Source: Streptomyces sp. AW19M42
Lineage (GTDB): Bacteria; Actinomycetota; Actinomycetes; Streptomycetales; Streptomycetaceae
Direction: 5' to 3'
DNA length: 58,137 bases
Assembly: GCA_000470535.1 (NCBI GenBank)
Contig: CBRG010000147.1
Location: 1 to 58,137, forward strand
The notes beneath the pieces are model-generated. The model saw only the letters and a program-made list of their open reading frames with translations. It made no database searches and was not told the DNA's origin. Shown here one piece after another: positions 6,988-16,228 of this stretch. Made by a program: the position numbers and the translations under genes. Within the stretch, counting starts at the first letter, position 1. Every line of letters starts with the position of its first letter.

Positions 6988-8289
6988 ATGATGCGTACGC
7001 GTCCGCTGAAGGTGGCGCTGCTGGGCTGTGGAGTGGTCGGCTCAGAGGTGGCGCGCATCATGACGACGCACGCCGACGACCTCGCCGCGCGCATCGGCGC
7101 GCCGGTGGAGCTCGCCGGTGTCGCCGTGCGCCGGCCCTCCAAGGTGCGCGAGGGCATCGACCCCGCACTGATCACCACCGACGCGACGGCCCTGGTCAAA
7201 CGGGGCGACATCGACGTCGTCATCGAGGTCATCGGTGGCATCGAGCCCGCCCGCACGCTCATCCGCTCCGCCTTCGAGCACGGCGCCAGCGTCGTCTCCG
7301 CCAACAAGGCGCTCCTCGCGGAGGACGGCGCCGCCCTGCACGCCGAGGCCGAGAAGCACGGCCGGGACCTCTACTACGAGGCCGCCGTGGCGGGCGCCAT
7401 CCCGCTCGTCCGGCCGCTGCGCGAGTCCCTCGCGGGCGACAAGGTCAACCGGGTCCTCGGCATCGTCAACGGCACCACGAACTTCATCCTCGACAAGATG
7501 GACACCAGCGGCGCCGGGTACTCGGAGGCGCTCGACGAGGCCACCGCGCTCGGATACGCGGAGGCCGACCCGACCGCCGACGTCGAGGGCTTCGACGCCG
7601 CCGCCAAGGCCGCGATCCTGGCCGGCATCGCCTTCCACACCCGGGTGAGGATCGGTGACGTGCACCGCGAGGGCATCACCGAGGTCACCGCCGCCGACAT
7701 CGCCTCCGCCCGCCGCATGGGCTGCACCGTCAAGCTCCTCGCGATCTGCGAGCGCGCCGCCGACGGGCGCTCGGTCACGGCCCGTGTGCACCCCGCGATG
7801 ATCCCGCTCAGCCACCCGCTGGCTTCCGTCCGCGAGGCGTACAACGCGGTGTTCGTCGAGGCGGAGGCCGCCGGGCAGCTGATGTTCTACGGCCCCGGCG
7901 CCGGTGGCGCGCCCACCGCCTCCGCGGTCCTCGGTGACCTCGTCGCGGTCTGCCGCAACAAACTCAGCGAGGCCCCGGGCCCCGGTGAGTCCGCGTACAC
8001 GCGTCTGCCGGTCAGCCCGATGGGCGACGTGGTCACGCGGTACCACATCAGTCTCGACGTGGCCGACAAGCCTGGGGTACTCGCCCAGGTCGCGACGGTC
8101 TTCGCCGAACAGGGCGTATCCATCGATACGGTCCGCCAGAAAGGCCGCCAGGAAGGCGGCGGCGAGGCTTCGCTCGTCGTCGTCACCCACCGCGCGCCCG
8201 ACGCCGCCCTCTCCGGGACCGTCGAGGCGCTGCGCAAGCTCGACACCGTTCGCGGTGTCGCCAGCATCATGCGTGTTGAAGGGGAGTAA
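6988..8289 (+). CDS. hom: Homoserine dehydrogenase
   Basis: 433-aa NAD(P)-dependent enzyme that reduces aspartate semialdehyde to homoserine, the branch point to threonine and methionine. An N-terminal Rossmann domain (LLGCGVVGSEVA) is followed by the catalytic/dimer domain (GTTNFILDKM, AEADPTADVEGFDAAAK). A C-terminal ACT domain (about residues 350-430, YHISLDVADKPGVLAQVA) usually gives feedback inhibition by threonine. Two adjacent ATGs (6988, 6991) can serve as start; GAGG at 6980-6983 spaces better for the second. It precedes thrC by 6 bp, so the two are one transcript. Confidence 0.96.
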   Translation: MMRTRPLKVALLGCGVVGSEVARIMTTHADDLAARIGAPVELAGVAVRRPSKVREGIDPALITTDATALVKRGDIDVVIEVIGGIEPARTLIRSAFEHGASVVSANKALLAEDGAALHAEAEKHGRDLYYEAAVAGAIPLVRPLRESLAGDKVNRVLGIVNGTTNFILDKMDTSGAGYSEALDEATALGYAEADPTADVEGFDAAAKAAILAGIAFHTRVRIGDVHREGITEVTAADIASARRMGCTVKLLAICERAADGRSVTARVHPAMIPLSHPLASVREAYNAVFVEAEAAGQLMFYGPGAGGAPTASAVLGDLVAVCRNKLSEAPGPGESAYTRLPVSPMGDVVTRYHISLDVADKPGVLAQVATVFAEQGVSIDTVRQKGRQEGGGEASLVVVTHRAPDAALSGTVEALRKLDTVRGVASIMRVEGE

Positions 8290-8295
8290 GGACCC

Positions 8296-9366
8296 ATGAC
8301 CACCAAGGGCACCCACCAGTGGCGCGGCATCATCGAGGAGTACCGGGACCGTCTCCCGGTCACGAGCACGACGCAGGTCGTCACGCTCCGTGAGGGCGGC
8401 ACGCCGCTCGTACCCGCATCTGTCCTCTCCGAGCGCACGGGCTGCGAGGTGCACCTCAAGGTCGAGGGCGCCAATCCCACCGGTTCCTTCAAGGACCGCG
8501 GCATGACCATGGCCATCACCCGGGCCAAGGAGGAGGGAGCGCAGGCCGTCATCTGCGCCTCCACCGGCAACACCTCCGCCTCCGCAGCCGCGTACGCGGT
8601 CCGCGCGGGCATGGTCTGCGCCGTCCTCGTACCGCAGGGCAAGATCGCGCTCGGCAAGATGGGCCAGGCGCTCGTGCACGGCGCGAAGATCCTCCAGGTC
8701 GACGGCAACTTCGACGACTGCCTGACGCTGGCCCGCTCGCTCTCGGACAACTACCCGGTGGCGCTGGTCAATTCGGTCAACCCGGTCCGTATCGAGGGCC
8801 AGAAGACCGCCGCCTTCGAGATCGTCGACGCGCTCGGTGACGCCCCCGACATCCACGTCCTGCCGGTCGGCAACGCGGGCAACATCACCGCGTACTGGAA
8901 GGGGTACACCGAGTACGCCGGGGACGGCCTGTCCACGCACAAGCCGCGGATGTGGGGCTTCCAGGCCTCCGGTTCCGCGCCCATCGTGCGCGGCGAGATC
9001 GTCAAGGACCCGTCGACCATCGCCACCGCCATCCGGATCGGCAACCCGGCCTCCTGGCAGTTCGCGCTCAACGCACGCGATGAGTCGGGCGGCTTCATCG
9101 ACGAGGTGACGGACCGGCAGATTCTGTCCGCCTACCGGCTGTTGGCCTCCCAGGAGGGCGTCTTCGTGGAGCCCGCGTCGGCCGCGTCTGTCGCCGGTCT
9201 GCTCAAGGCCGCGGAAGAGGGCAAGGTCGACCGGGGCCAGCGCATCGTCTGCACGGTCACCGGCAACGGCCTCAAGGACCCGGACTGGGCCGTCGCCGGC
9301 GCCCCCCAGCCGGTCACGGTCCCGGTCGACGCGGTCGCCGCGGCAGAGAAGCTGGGCCTCGCGTAG
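8296..9366 (+). CDS. thrC: Threonine synthase
   Basis: 356-aa PLP-dependent fold-type II enzyme that converts O-phosphohomoserine to threonine and phosphate. The PLP lysine is Lys66 in [23 protein letters not shown] and the phosphate-binding [16 protein letters not shown] loop are also clear. It belongs to the short threonine synthases without the long N-terminal extension. It lies 6 bp after hom, with GGGGAG just upstream of the ATG, so it is probably translationally linked. Confidence 0.96.
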   Translation: MTTKGTHQWRGIIEEYRDRLPVTSTTQVVTLREGGTPLVPASVLSERTGCEVHLKVEGANPTGSFKDRGMTMAITRAKEEGAQAVICASTGNTSASAAAYAVRAGMVCAVLVPQGKIALGKMGQALVHGAKILQVDGNFDDCLTLARSLSDNYPVALVNSVNPVRIEGQKTAAFEIVDALGDAPDIHVLPVGNAGNITAYWKGYTEYAGDGLSTHKPRMWGFQASGSAPIVRGEIVKDPSTIATAIRIGNPASWQFALNARDESGGFIDEVTDRQILSAYRLLASQEGVFVEPASAASVAGLLKAAEEGKVDRGQRIVCTVTGNGLKDPDWAVAGAPQPVTVPVDAVAAAEKLGLA

Positions 9367-9388
9367 TACGTACCGCGCGGCTGCCGCG

Positions 9389-9436
9389 CCGCCGCCCCCG
9401 GACCTGACGCACGCGTCGGGCTCCCGGGGGCGGCGG
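9389..9436 (+). terminator. Terminator after thrC, in a 396-bp gap before thrB
   Basis: A 13-bp stem (9389-9401 with 9424-9436) lies 23 bp past thrC. A second hairpin, CCGCCCC/GGGGCGG, follows at 9471-9488. The remainder of the 9367-9762 gap holds the thrB leader and no supported gene. thrB therefore probably has its own promoter and is not simply read through from hom-thrC. Confidence 0.7.
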
Positions 9437-9762
9437 CCGCGGCAGCGGATTCGTCAGGAAGAAGGCTCAACCGCCCCTTTCGGGGCGGAGAGCGCACCGT
9501 CAGCGTGCGACACGCATCGTGCGCCTCCTGTGCGCCCTATGTCGCCACAGAACCTTCCTTCGATAAGCTGTACCCAACCCACCCCGCCGCATATGACCGG
9601 GGTGCGCGGGCCGTTGCGGCTGTCCGTCCCATCCGGACTCACGCAATACCCGCCGCCGTAATCGCCCACCCCCAGAAGAAGCCGAAGAGCCGCGAAGAGA
9701 CCCCGAATATCTCGCAGCGCTTCGGAATTCCCCGCCGCCTCACAAGGAGAGTCGTCAGAGCG

Positions 9763-10680
9763 ATGGCCGGTCCCGCCTTCCGAGCCGCCGCCGTACGGGT
9801 GCGCGTCCCCGCAACCAGCGCCAACCTGGGTCCGGGCTTCGACGCCCTCGGCCTGTCGCTGGGGCTCTACGACGACGTCGTCGTCCGCGTCGCCGACGCC
9901 GGACTGCACATCGACATCGCCGGGGAGGGCGCGGACACGCTCCCCCGCGACGAGAACCACCTGCTCGTACGGTCCCTGCGCACCGCCTTCGACCTGCTCG
10001 GCGGACAGCCCCGCGGCCTGGAGATCGTCTGCGCCAACCGCATCCCGCACGGCCGCGGCCTCGGTTCGTCCTCCGCCGCCATCTGCGCAGGCATCGTCGC
10101 CGCCCGCGCCGTGACGACCGGCGGTGACGCCCGGCTCGACGACGCCGCCCTGCTGGAGCTCGCCACCGAGATCGAGGGCCATCCGGACAACGTCGCGGCC
10201 TGTCTCCTCGGCGGGTTCACGCTCGCGTGGATGGACGGCGGATCGGCCCGCTCCATCAGGATGGACCCCGCTGATTCCATCGTTCCGGTGGTTTTCGTCC
10301 CCGGCAACCCGGTGCTCACCGAGACCGCCAGAGGACTGCTGCCGCGCACCGTTCCGCATGTCGACGCCGCCTTCAACGCGGGCCGTGCCGCACTGCTCGT
10401 CGAGGCCCTGACCAGGCGCCCCGAGCTGCTCCTCACCGCCACGGAGGACCGGCTGCACCAGGAATACCGCTCCCCGGCGATGCCGCAGAGCGTGGAACTC
10501 GTGAACCGACTGCGCGCGGACGGCGTCCCCGCGGTCATCTCCGGTGCCGGGCCGACCGTGCTGGCACTGGCCGAGGACGGTGCGGCCGACAAGGTCGCAC
10601 GGCTGGCGGGCGAGGGCTGGGCGGCCAACCGGCTGACTCTCGACGCCCCGGGTGCGAGTGTGCTGCCGCTCGCCCCGTAG
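9763..10680 (+). CDS. thrB: Homoserine kinase
   Basis: 305-aa GHMP-family kinase that phosphorylates homoserine with ATP to give the substrate of ThrC. The N-terminal VRVPATSANLGPGFDALG and the ATP-binding PHGRGLGSSSAA loop are diagnostic; EGHPDNVAACLLGG and the C-terminal GAGPTVLAL complete the GHMP pattern. The ATG at 9763 is chosen because AAGGAGA lies 12 nt upstream and family proteins begin just before this strand. The frame stays open for about 260 bp upstream, but that sequence has no similarity or ribosome site. Confidence 0.95.
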   Translation: MAGPAFRAAAVRVRVPATSANLGPGFDALGLSLGLYDDVVVRVADAGLHIDIAGEGADTLPRDENHLLVRSLRTAFDLLGGQPRGLEIVCANRIPHGRGLGSSSAAICAGIVAARAVTTGGDARLDDAALLELATEIEGHPDNVAACLLGGFTLAWMDGGSARSIRMDPADSIVPVVFVPGNPVLTETARGLLPRTVPHVDAAFNAGRAALLVEALTRRPELLLTATEDRLHQEYRSPAMPQSVELVNRLRADGVPAVISGAGPTVLALAEDGAADKVARLAGEGWAANRLTLDAPGASVLPLAP

Positions 10681-10709
10681 CCGAGAAGTGATTGCCGGTG
10701 CGTGAGAGG

Positions 10710-10737
10710 GGGAATGTTTGTTGGAGCCGGTAGTGTT
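10710..10737 (+). promoter_or_regulatory. Possible SigR-like promoter upstream of rho
   Basis: GGGAAT (10710-10715) and GTT (10735-10737) are separated by 19 bp, close to the SigR consensus GGAAT-N18/19-GTT. The overlapping TAGTGT at 10731 could instead be a housekeeping -10. It would give a leader of about 330 nt before the rho start. The rest of the 10681-11071 gap has no supported gene. Confidence 0.4.
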
Positions 10738-11071
10738 AACCTCAAGTCTGCAATCGACGTCTATGTGGCGCGTTGCTTCGTGTCCCTTTCCGGGACCACC
10801 ATTTCTTCCGGGAGCCTCCCCAACTGCCTGAGCAGCCTGCCTGAGCAGTTTCGAGCACGCTCCGGAACCGGCACGACACCCTCTCGCTCGTCCAGGAGTG
10901 GGCCGAGCAGGGGGATGCTCGCGCCGGGCCCATGCACACGTTCATCTCTCCGCCGCACCTACCCGGCGGACCACCGCCCCGGCACGGTCCGCACAACCAA
11001 AGACCGCAGTCGGACAGCACAACCGGTCGCCGAGCCAGAAGGCCGACGTCCGCTCCAGGGAAGGACCCTTC

Positions 11072-13135
11072 GTGAGCGACACCACCGATCTGATGGGCGT
11101 GACTGCCGACAACAGCGTCGACAGCGCCGCGCCCGCCGAAGGTGCTGCCACTGGCACCACCGCACGGCGCCGCCGCTCCGGCACCGGCCTTGACGGCATG
11201 GTCCTGGCCGAGCTGCAGCAGGTCGCGTCCGGCCTCGGCATCAAGGGCACTGCGCGGATGCGCAAGAGCCAGCTGATCGAGGTCATCAAGGAGGCCCAGG
11301 CCGGCGGCTCCTCCGCGCCCAAGGCCAAGGCCGCCGCCACGGCCCCCGCCGAAGAGGCCGGGACCAAGCCGAAGCGCCGGGCCACCTCCAAGGCGCGCAC
11401 CGGTGCCGAAGAGGCCCCCGCCGCTGCCGCCGCTGACAAGACCGCGGCCCAGCAGCAGATCGACATCCCCGGTCAGCCGGCCAACGACGAGCAGCCCGCG
11501 GGCGAGCGCCGTCGCCGCCGTGCGACCGCTCAGGCGGGCAGCCCGGAGACCAAGGCGGACACCAAGGCGCAGTCCAAGGACCGGACGCAGGACGAGCCGA
11601 AGCGTGAGACGCCCGCCGAGGACCGCTCGGAGCCCAAGGCCGAGGCCGCCGCGGACAACGCGGAGGGCCGCCGGGGCGACCGCCAGGACCGCGGCCAGCG
11701 CGGCGAGCGTGGTGACCGCGGTGACCGTCGCGAGCGCCAGCGCGACCGTCGCGGCAAGGGCGGCGACGAGCAGGGCGGTGGCCAGGGCGGCCAGCGCCAG
11801 CGCCAGGGGCAGGGTCAGAACCAGGGCCAGGGGCAGGGTCAGGGTCAGAACCAGGGCCAGCAGGGCGGCGGCGGACCGCAGGACGACTTCGACGACGAGA
11901 GCGGCCGGCGCGGCCGGCGCGGCCGTTACCGCGACCGCCGCGGCCGTCGTGGCCGCGACGACTTCGCGAGCGACGCACCGCCGGTCACCGACGACGACGT
12001 CCTGATCCCCGTCGCGGGCATCCTGGACATCCTCGACAACTACGCGTTCATCCGGACCTCCGGCTACCTGCCGGGCCCGAACGACGTGTACGTGTCCCTC
12101 GCCCAGGTCCGTAAGAACGGCCTGCGCAAGGGTGACCACGTCACCGGTGCGGTGCGCCAGCCCAAGGACGGCGAGCGCCGCGAGAAGTTCAACGCGCTGG
12201 TCCGCCTCGACACGGTCAACGGCATGGCGCCCGAAACCGGCCGCGGCCGCCCGGAGTTCCAGAAGCTGACGCCGCTCTACCCGCAGGACCGGCTCCGTCT
12301 GGAGACCGACTCCAACATCCTGACGACGCGCATCGTCGACCTGGTCGCCCCCATCGGCAAGGGTCAGCGAGGCCTGATCGTGGCCCCGCCGAAGACCGGT
12401 AAGACCATGATCCTCCAGGCGATCGCCAACGCGATCACGGTCAACAGCCCGGAGTGCCACCTGATGGTCGTCCTGGTCGACGAGCGTCCGGAGGAAGTCA
12501 CCGACATGCAGCGGTCGGTCAAGGGCGAGGTCATCTCCTCGACCTTCGACCGTCCCGCAGAGGACCACACCACCGTCGCCGAGCTGGCCATCGAGCGCGC
12601 CAAGCGTCTCGTCGAGCTGGGTCACGACGTGGTCGTCCTGCTGGACTCGATCACCCGTCTGGGCCGCGCGTACAACCTCGCCGCCCCCGCCTCCGGCCGC
12701 ATCCTGTCCGGTGGTGTCGACTCGACCGCGCTGTACCCGCCGAAGCGCTTCTTCGGTGCCGCGCGCAACATCGAGGACGGCGGCTCGCTGACCATCCTGG
12801 CCACCGCGCTCGTCGAGACCGGCTCGCGCATGGACGAGGTGATCTTCGAGGAGTTCAAGGGCACCGGCAACATGGAGCTCAAGCTCGACCGCAAGCTCTC
12901 CGACAAGCGCATCTTCCCGGCGGTGGACGTGGACGCGTCCAGCACCCGTAAGGAAGAAATCCTGCTCGGCAGCGACGAGTTGGCGATCGTCTGGAAGCTG
13001 CGCCGGGTGCTCCACGCGCTGGACCAGCAGCAGGCGATCGAGCTCCTCCTGGACCGGATGAAGAAGACCCAGTCCAACGCGGAGTTCCTGCTCCAGATCC
13101 AGAAGACGACACCGGCCCCGGGCAACAACGACTAG
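11072..13135 (+). CDS. rho: Transcription termination factor Rho
   Basis: 687-aa hexameric RNA helicase/ATPase that ends transcription at unstructured C-rich RNA. A short Rho N-terminal helical domain is at about residues 38-78. A disordered insert follows (about 80-300), rich in Arg, Gly, Gln and Asp, with QGQ/NQG runs at about 247-270. The cold-shock-like RNA-binding domain is at about 305-385. The RecA-type ATPase has P-loop PPKTGKTM (about 438) and Walker B VVLLDSITRLGR (about 520). Long inserts are typical of actinobacterial Rho; E. coli Rho has 419 aa. GTG at 11072 follows AGGGAAGGA. The long leader would suit Rho autoregulation, which is known in other bacteria but only inferred here. 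Confidence 0.96.
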   Translation: MSDTTDLMGVTADNSVDSAAPAEGAATGTTARRRRSGTGLDGMVLAELQQVASGLGIKGTARMRKSQLIEVIKEAQAGGSSAPKAKAAATAPAEEAGTKPKRRATSKARTGAEEAPAAAAADKTAAQQQIDIPGQPANDEQPAGERRRRRATAQAGSPETKADTKAQSKDRTQDEPKRETPAEDRSEPKAEAAADNAEGRRGDRQDRGQRGERGDRGDRRERQRDRRGKGGDEQGGGQGGQRQRQGQGQNQGQGQGQGQNQGQQGGGGPQDDFDDESGRRGRRGRYRDRRGRRGRDDFASDAPPVTDDDVLIPVAGILDILDNYAFIRTSGYLPGPNDVYVSLAQVRKNGLRKGDHVTGAVRQPKDGERREKFNALVRLDTVNGMAPETGRGRPEFQKLTPLYPQDRLRLETDSNILTTRIVDLVAPIGKGQRGLIVAPPKTGKTMILQAIANAITVNSPECHLMVVLVDERPEEVTDMQRSVKGEVISSTFDRPAEDHTTVAELAIERAKRLVELGHDVVVLLDSITRLGRAYNLAAPASGRILSGGVDSTALYPPKRFFGAARNIEDGGSLTILATALVETGSRMDEVIFEEFKGTGNMELKLDRKLSDKRIFPAVDVDASSTRKEEILLGSDELAIVWKLRRVLHALDQQQAIELLLDRMKKTQSNAEFLLQIQKTTPAPGNND

Positions 13136-13159
13136 TCGCAGCCGCCCGGCAGCCGTACC

Positions 13160-13199
13160 CAGGGCCGCCCCCGCCACTTCGGTGCCGGGGGCGGCCCTG
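13160..13199 (+). terminator. Terminator of rho
   Basis: A 14-bp perfect stem (13160-13173 with 13186-13199) lies 24 bp after the rho stop. The rest of the 13136-13491 gap holds the promoter region of the LCP gene; no other gene is supported there. Confidence 0.75.
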
Positions 13200-13491
13200 C
13201 GTCGTACGCCCGGTCCCGCCCAGCCGTTGCCGATCCGAGACCTTCGCCACACGCCACCGGGCCCCGCACCCGCCCCTCGTTGCCTGCACCTGGCAAGAAA
13301 CCGCAGGTGAACGCCGGGCCACCGGCTGTTCCAGGCCTTCGGCGGCCCGCCGTCGGCGCACCCGGGGGCCACAGCGCGCTGTGCAACCCTTCTTGTCGCC
13401 GTGACGTCGTACCCCACAGGGACGAAGCGGCGCAGGACCCGCACACCGCAGCAGGGGGTAGCCGGGAGCAGCCGAGGGATCGAGGAGACGG

Positions 13492-14592
13492 ATGACCGAG
13501 CAGAGCGGGAGCACAGGCCGAATACGGGCTACCGGCACACGCCGGAGGAAGCCGTCCCGCCGCCGCAGGGCGACCGTCATAGCCGCGTGGAGTCTGGCCG
13601 GCCTGGTCGTCGTGGGCGGTGGCGGACTCGGTTACGCCTACTTCCAGCTCGACGGCAACCTCAAGGCCGTCGACATCAACAACGCCCTCGGCAAGAACCG
13701 CCCCCAGAACGTCGACAACGGCTCCGAGGACATCCTCGTCCTGGGTTCCGACTCCCGCTCCGGCGCGAACCAGCAGTACGGCGCCGACCAGGGCGGCGCC
13801 CGTTCGGACACCGCGATGGTCGTCCACGTCAACAAGGGCCACAAGAGCGCCAGTGTCGTCTCCATCCCCCGCGACACCCTCGTAGCCCGGCCCGGGTGCA
13901 GGAGTGACGAGAGCGGCGCCGACGTCGCGGGCGAGCAGCGCGCGATGTTCAACACGGCGTACGAGGTCGGCGGACCGGCCTGCGCGGTCAAGACCGTCGA
14001 GTCGATGTCCGGGATCCGGATGGACCACTACGTCGAAGTCGACTTCACCGGATTCAAGAAGCTGATCGACAAGCTCGGCGGGGTCGAGATCACGACCAAG
14101 AAGGCGATCAACGACCCCAAGAGCCACCTGAGCCTGGAGCCGGGCACCCACACCCTCGACGGCGAGGAGTCGCTCGGCCTGGTCCGTACCCGCCACAGCG
14201 TCGGCGACGGCAGCGACCTCGGCCGCATCCAGCTCCAGCAGGCGTTCATCAAGGCGCTGATGGTGCAGGCGAAGAGCGTCGGCGTCCTCAACGGCACCAA
14301 GCTGTACGGCCTCGCGGACACGGCGACCAAGGCCATCACGACCGACTCCGACCTCGGCTCGGTCAAGAAGCTCGCGGGCTTCGCCAACGGGCTCAAGGGC
14401 CTCGGCGCCCAGAACGTCCACATGGTGACCCTGCCGGTCGAGTACGACCCGGCCGACCCGAACCGCGTCATACCGCAGGAGAAGGCCGGACAGCAGGTGT
14501 GGACGGCGCTCGGGCACGACCTGCCGATCCCCGCGTCCGCCACCGAGAAGTCGGCGGGCGACAAGGGCGACGCGGGCGACATCGTGGGATGA
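13492..14592 (+). CDS. LytR-CpsA-Psr (LCP) family cell-wall ligase
   Basis: 366-aa type II membrane protein. A basic cytoplasmic N-terminus (RRRKPSRRRR) and one membrane segment (about residues 28-50) precede an extracellular LCP domain (about 75-260). Family signatures are ILVLGSDSRSG, RSDTAMVVHVN, VVSIPRDTLV, a GPACAVKTVE region, GGVEI and the DLGRIQLQQAF segment near the end. LCP enzymes move teichoic acids, arabinogalactan or other glycopolymers from an undecaprenyl carrier to peptidoglycan. GAGGAG lies before the ATG. Its position near a WecA/TagO-like gene fits envelope glycopolymer work, but its own glycan is not known. Confidence 0.92.
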   Translation: MTEQSGSTGRIRATGTRRRKPSRRRRATVIAAWSLAGLVVVGGGGLGYAYFQLDGNLKAVDINNALGKNRPQNVDNGSEDILVLGSDSRSGANQQYGADQGGARSDTAMVVHVNKGHKSASVVSIPRDTLVARPGCRSDESGADVAGEQRAMFNTAYEVGGPACAVKTVESMSGIRMDHYVEVDFTGFKKLIDKLGGVEITTKKAINDPKSHLSLEPGTHTLDGEESLGLVRTRHSVGDGSDLGRIQLQQAFIKALMVQAKSVGVLNGTKLYGLADTATKAITTDSDLGSVKKLAGFANGLKGLGAQNVHMVTLPVEYDPADPNRVIPQEKAGQQVWTALGHDLPIPASATEKSAGDKGDAGDIVG

Positions 14593-14603
14593 CCGGAGTG
14601 CCC

Positions 14604-14630
14604 GGGAATAGTTCCGGGCCGACCCCGGTT
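14604..14630 (+). promoter_or_regulatory. SigR-type promoter of rpmE
   Basis: GGGAAT (14604-14609) and GTT (14628-14630) are separated by exactly 18 bp, which matches the consensus of the thiol-stress sigma factor SigR. rpmE is a reported SigR target in S. coelicolor. The -35 lies inside a hairpin (14600-14619) that may also terminate the LCP gene. Confidence 0.8.
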
Positions 14631-14734
14631 TTGGGAGATACGGCCGGTCCTGGCAGACTGGTACGTCGGCCCCGGTTCACGGACACGCAATCCGCGTGTA
14701 CGACCCGGCGCCCTCCCGAAACTAGGAGACACCC

Positions 14735-14959
14735 TTGAAGCGCGAGATTCACCCCCAGTACTTCGAGACCCAGGTCAGCTGCACCTGTGGCGCCTCGTTC
14801 ACCACCCGGTCCACCCTGGACAGCGGCGCCATCCGTGCGGACGTCTGCTCCGAGTGCCACCCGTTCTACACGGGCAAGCAGAAGATCCTCGACACCGGTG
14901 GCCGTGTGGCCCGCTTCGAGGCCCGCTTCGGCAAGGCTGCCGGCTCCGCCAGCAAGTAG
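14735..14959 (+). CDS. rpmE: 50S ribosomal protein L31, zinc-binding form
   Basis: 74-aa L31 of the Cys-containing (C+) class. The zinc ligands are Cys16 and Cys18 (SCTCG) and Cys38 and Cys41 (CSECH). The rest ([25 protein letters not shown]) is canonical. Streptomyces usually also carries a Cys-free, Zur-controlled paralogue elsewhere. A SigR-type promoter lies 105 bp upstream, which ties this zinc-thiolate protein to disulphide stress. ACTAGGAG lies 7 nt before the ATG. Confidence 0.97.
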   Translation: MKREIHPQYFETQVSCTCGASFTTRSTLDSGAIRADVCSECHPFYTGKQKILDTGGRVARFEARFGKAAGSASK

Positions 14960-14970
14960 CGAGCCAACTG

Positions 14971-15020
14971 CGCCGGTTCTCGGCGCCCTCTTCCCGGGGG
15001 CGCCGAGACCGGCGTTTTTT
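14971..15020 (+). terminator. Terminator of rpmE with T6 tail
   Basis: A stem of about 17 bp with one bulged T (14971-14988 with 14998-15014) is followed directly by TTTTTT (15015-15020). This is the most textbook Rho-independent terminator in the window; such T-runs are rare in this high-GC sequence. Confidence 0.92.
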
Positions 15021-15106
15021 CCGGCCGGGACACGGCATCCCCGCATCCCGCCCGGCAGGCATCCCGCCCGGCAGGCACGTCCAGCGAAGAAACCAGGAGC
15101 CCGAAG

Positions 15107-16183
15107 ATGTTCGAGGCGGTCGAGGAACTGATCGGCGAACAGTCCGATCTCGAGAAGAAGCTCGCGGACCCCGCGGTCCACGCCGACCAGGCCAACGCGC
15201 GCAAGCTCAACAAGCGCTACGCCGAGCTGACCCCGATCGTCGCCACGTACCGCTCCTGGAAGCAGACCGGCGAGGACATCGAGACGGCCCGCGAGTTCGC
15301 CGCCGACGACCCCGACTTCGCCGCAGAGGTCAAGGACCTGGAGAAGGAGCGCGAGGAGCTCACCGAGAAGCTCCGCCTCCTGCTCGTACCCCGCGACCCC
15401 AGCGACGACAAGGACGTGCTCCTGGAGATCAAGGCGGGCGCGGGCGGCGACGAGTCCGCCCTGTTCGCCGGTGATCTGCTGCGCATGTACCTGCGCTACG
15501 CCGAGCGGGTCGGCTGGAAGACCGAGATCATCGACTCCACCGAGTCCGAGCTCGGCGGCTACAAGGACGTCCAGGTCGCCGTGAAGACCAAGGGCGGCAA
15601 CGGAGCCACCGAACCCGGCCAGGGCGTCTGGGCCCGGATGAAGTACGAGGGCGGCGTGCACCGCGTGCAGCGCGTGCCCTCCACCGAGTCCCAGGGCCGC
15701 ATCCACACCTCCGCCGCCGGTGTCCTCGTGACCCCCGAGGCCGAGGAGGTCGATGTCGAGATCCACGCCAACGACCTGCGGATCGACGTCTACCGCTCCT
15801 CCGGCCCCGGCGGCCAGTCCGTCAACACGACGGACTCCGCCGTCCGCATCACGCACCTGCCCACCGGCGTCGTCGCCTCCTGCCAGAACGAGAAGAGCCA
15901 GCTCCAGAACAAGGAGCAGGCCATGCGCATCCTGCGCTCGCGGCTCCTCGCCGCCGCCCAGGAGGCAGCGGAGCAGGAAGCCTCCGACGTCCGGCGCAGC
16001 CAGGTGCGCACGGTCGACCGCTCCGAGAAGATCCGTACCTACAACTTCCCGGAAAACCGCATCTCGGACCACCGCGTCGGCTTCAAGGCGTACAACTTGG
16101 ACCAGGTGCTCGACGGTGAGCTGGGCGCCGTGATCCAGGCATGCGTCGACGCCGACTCCGCCGCGAAGCTCGCCGCCGCGTAA
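15107..16183 (+). CDS. prfA: Peptide chain release factor 1
   Basis: 358-aa class I release factor that reads UAA and UAG and triggers peptide release. The N-terminal coiled-coil domain (about 1-100) is followed by the PCRF domain. The tripeptide anticodon region reads [13 protein letters not shown] (P-x-T type). The peptidyl-transferase GGQ motif is at residues 235-237 in [16 protein letters not shown]. The next gene, prmC, methylates that glutamine, and the two are 45 bp apart, the usual bacterial pairing. The length is normal. Confidence 0.97.
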   Translation: MFEAVEELIGEQSDLEKKLADPAVHADQANARKLNKRYAELTPIVATYRSWKQTGEDIETAREFAADDPDFAAEVKDLEKEREELTEKLRLLLVPRDPSDDKDVLLEIKAGAGGDESALFAGDLLRMYLRYAERVGWKTEIIDSTESELGGYKDVQVAVKTKGGNGATEPGQGVWARMKYEGGVHRVQRVPSTESQGRIHTSAAGVLVTPEAEEVDVEIHANDLRIDVYRSSGPGGQSVNTTDSAVRITHLPTGVVASCQNEKSQLQNKEQAMRILRSRLLAAAQEAAEQEASDVRRSQVRTVDRSEKIRTYNFPENRISDHRVGFKAYNLDQVLDGELGAVIQACVDADSAAKLAAA

Positions 16184-16228
16184 GCTCCACCACCCCGCAC
16201 CGCTCGTGAACCTGTACGGAGAACCGCG

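Noticed and set aside
9505..9762. N-terminal extension of thrB or a leader peptide
   Set aside because: The frame is open but has no ribosome site, no similarity to homoserine kinase, and no run of Thr or Ile codons that would support attenuation.
10742..13444. 900-codon open frame opposite rho
   Set aside because: It is low-complexity Leu/Val/Ala/Arg mirrored from the Rho insert; rho is certain on the other strand.
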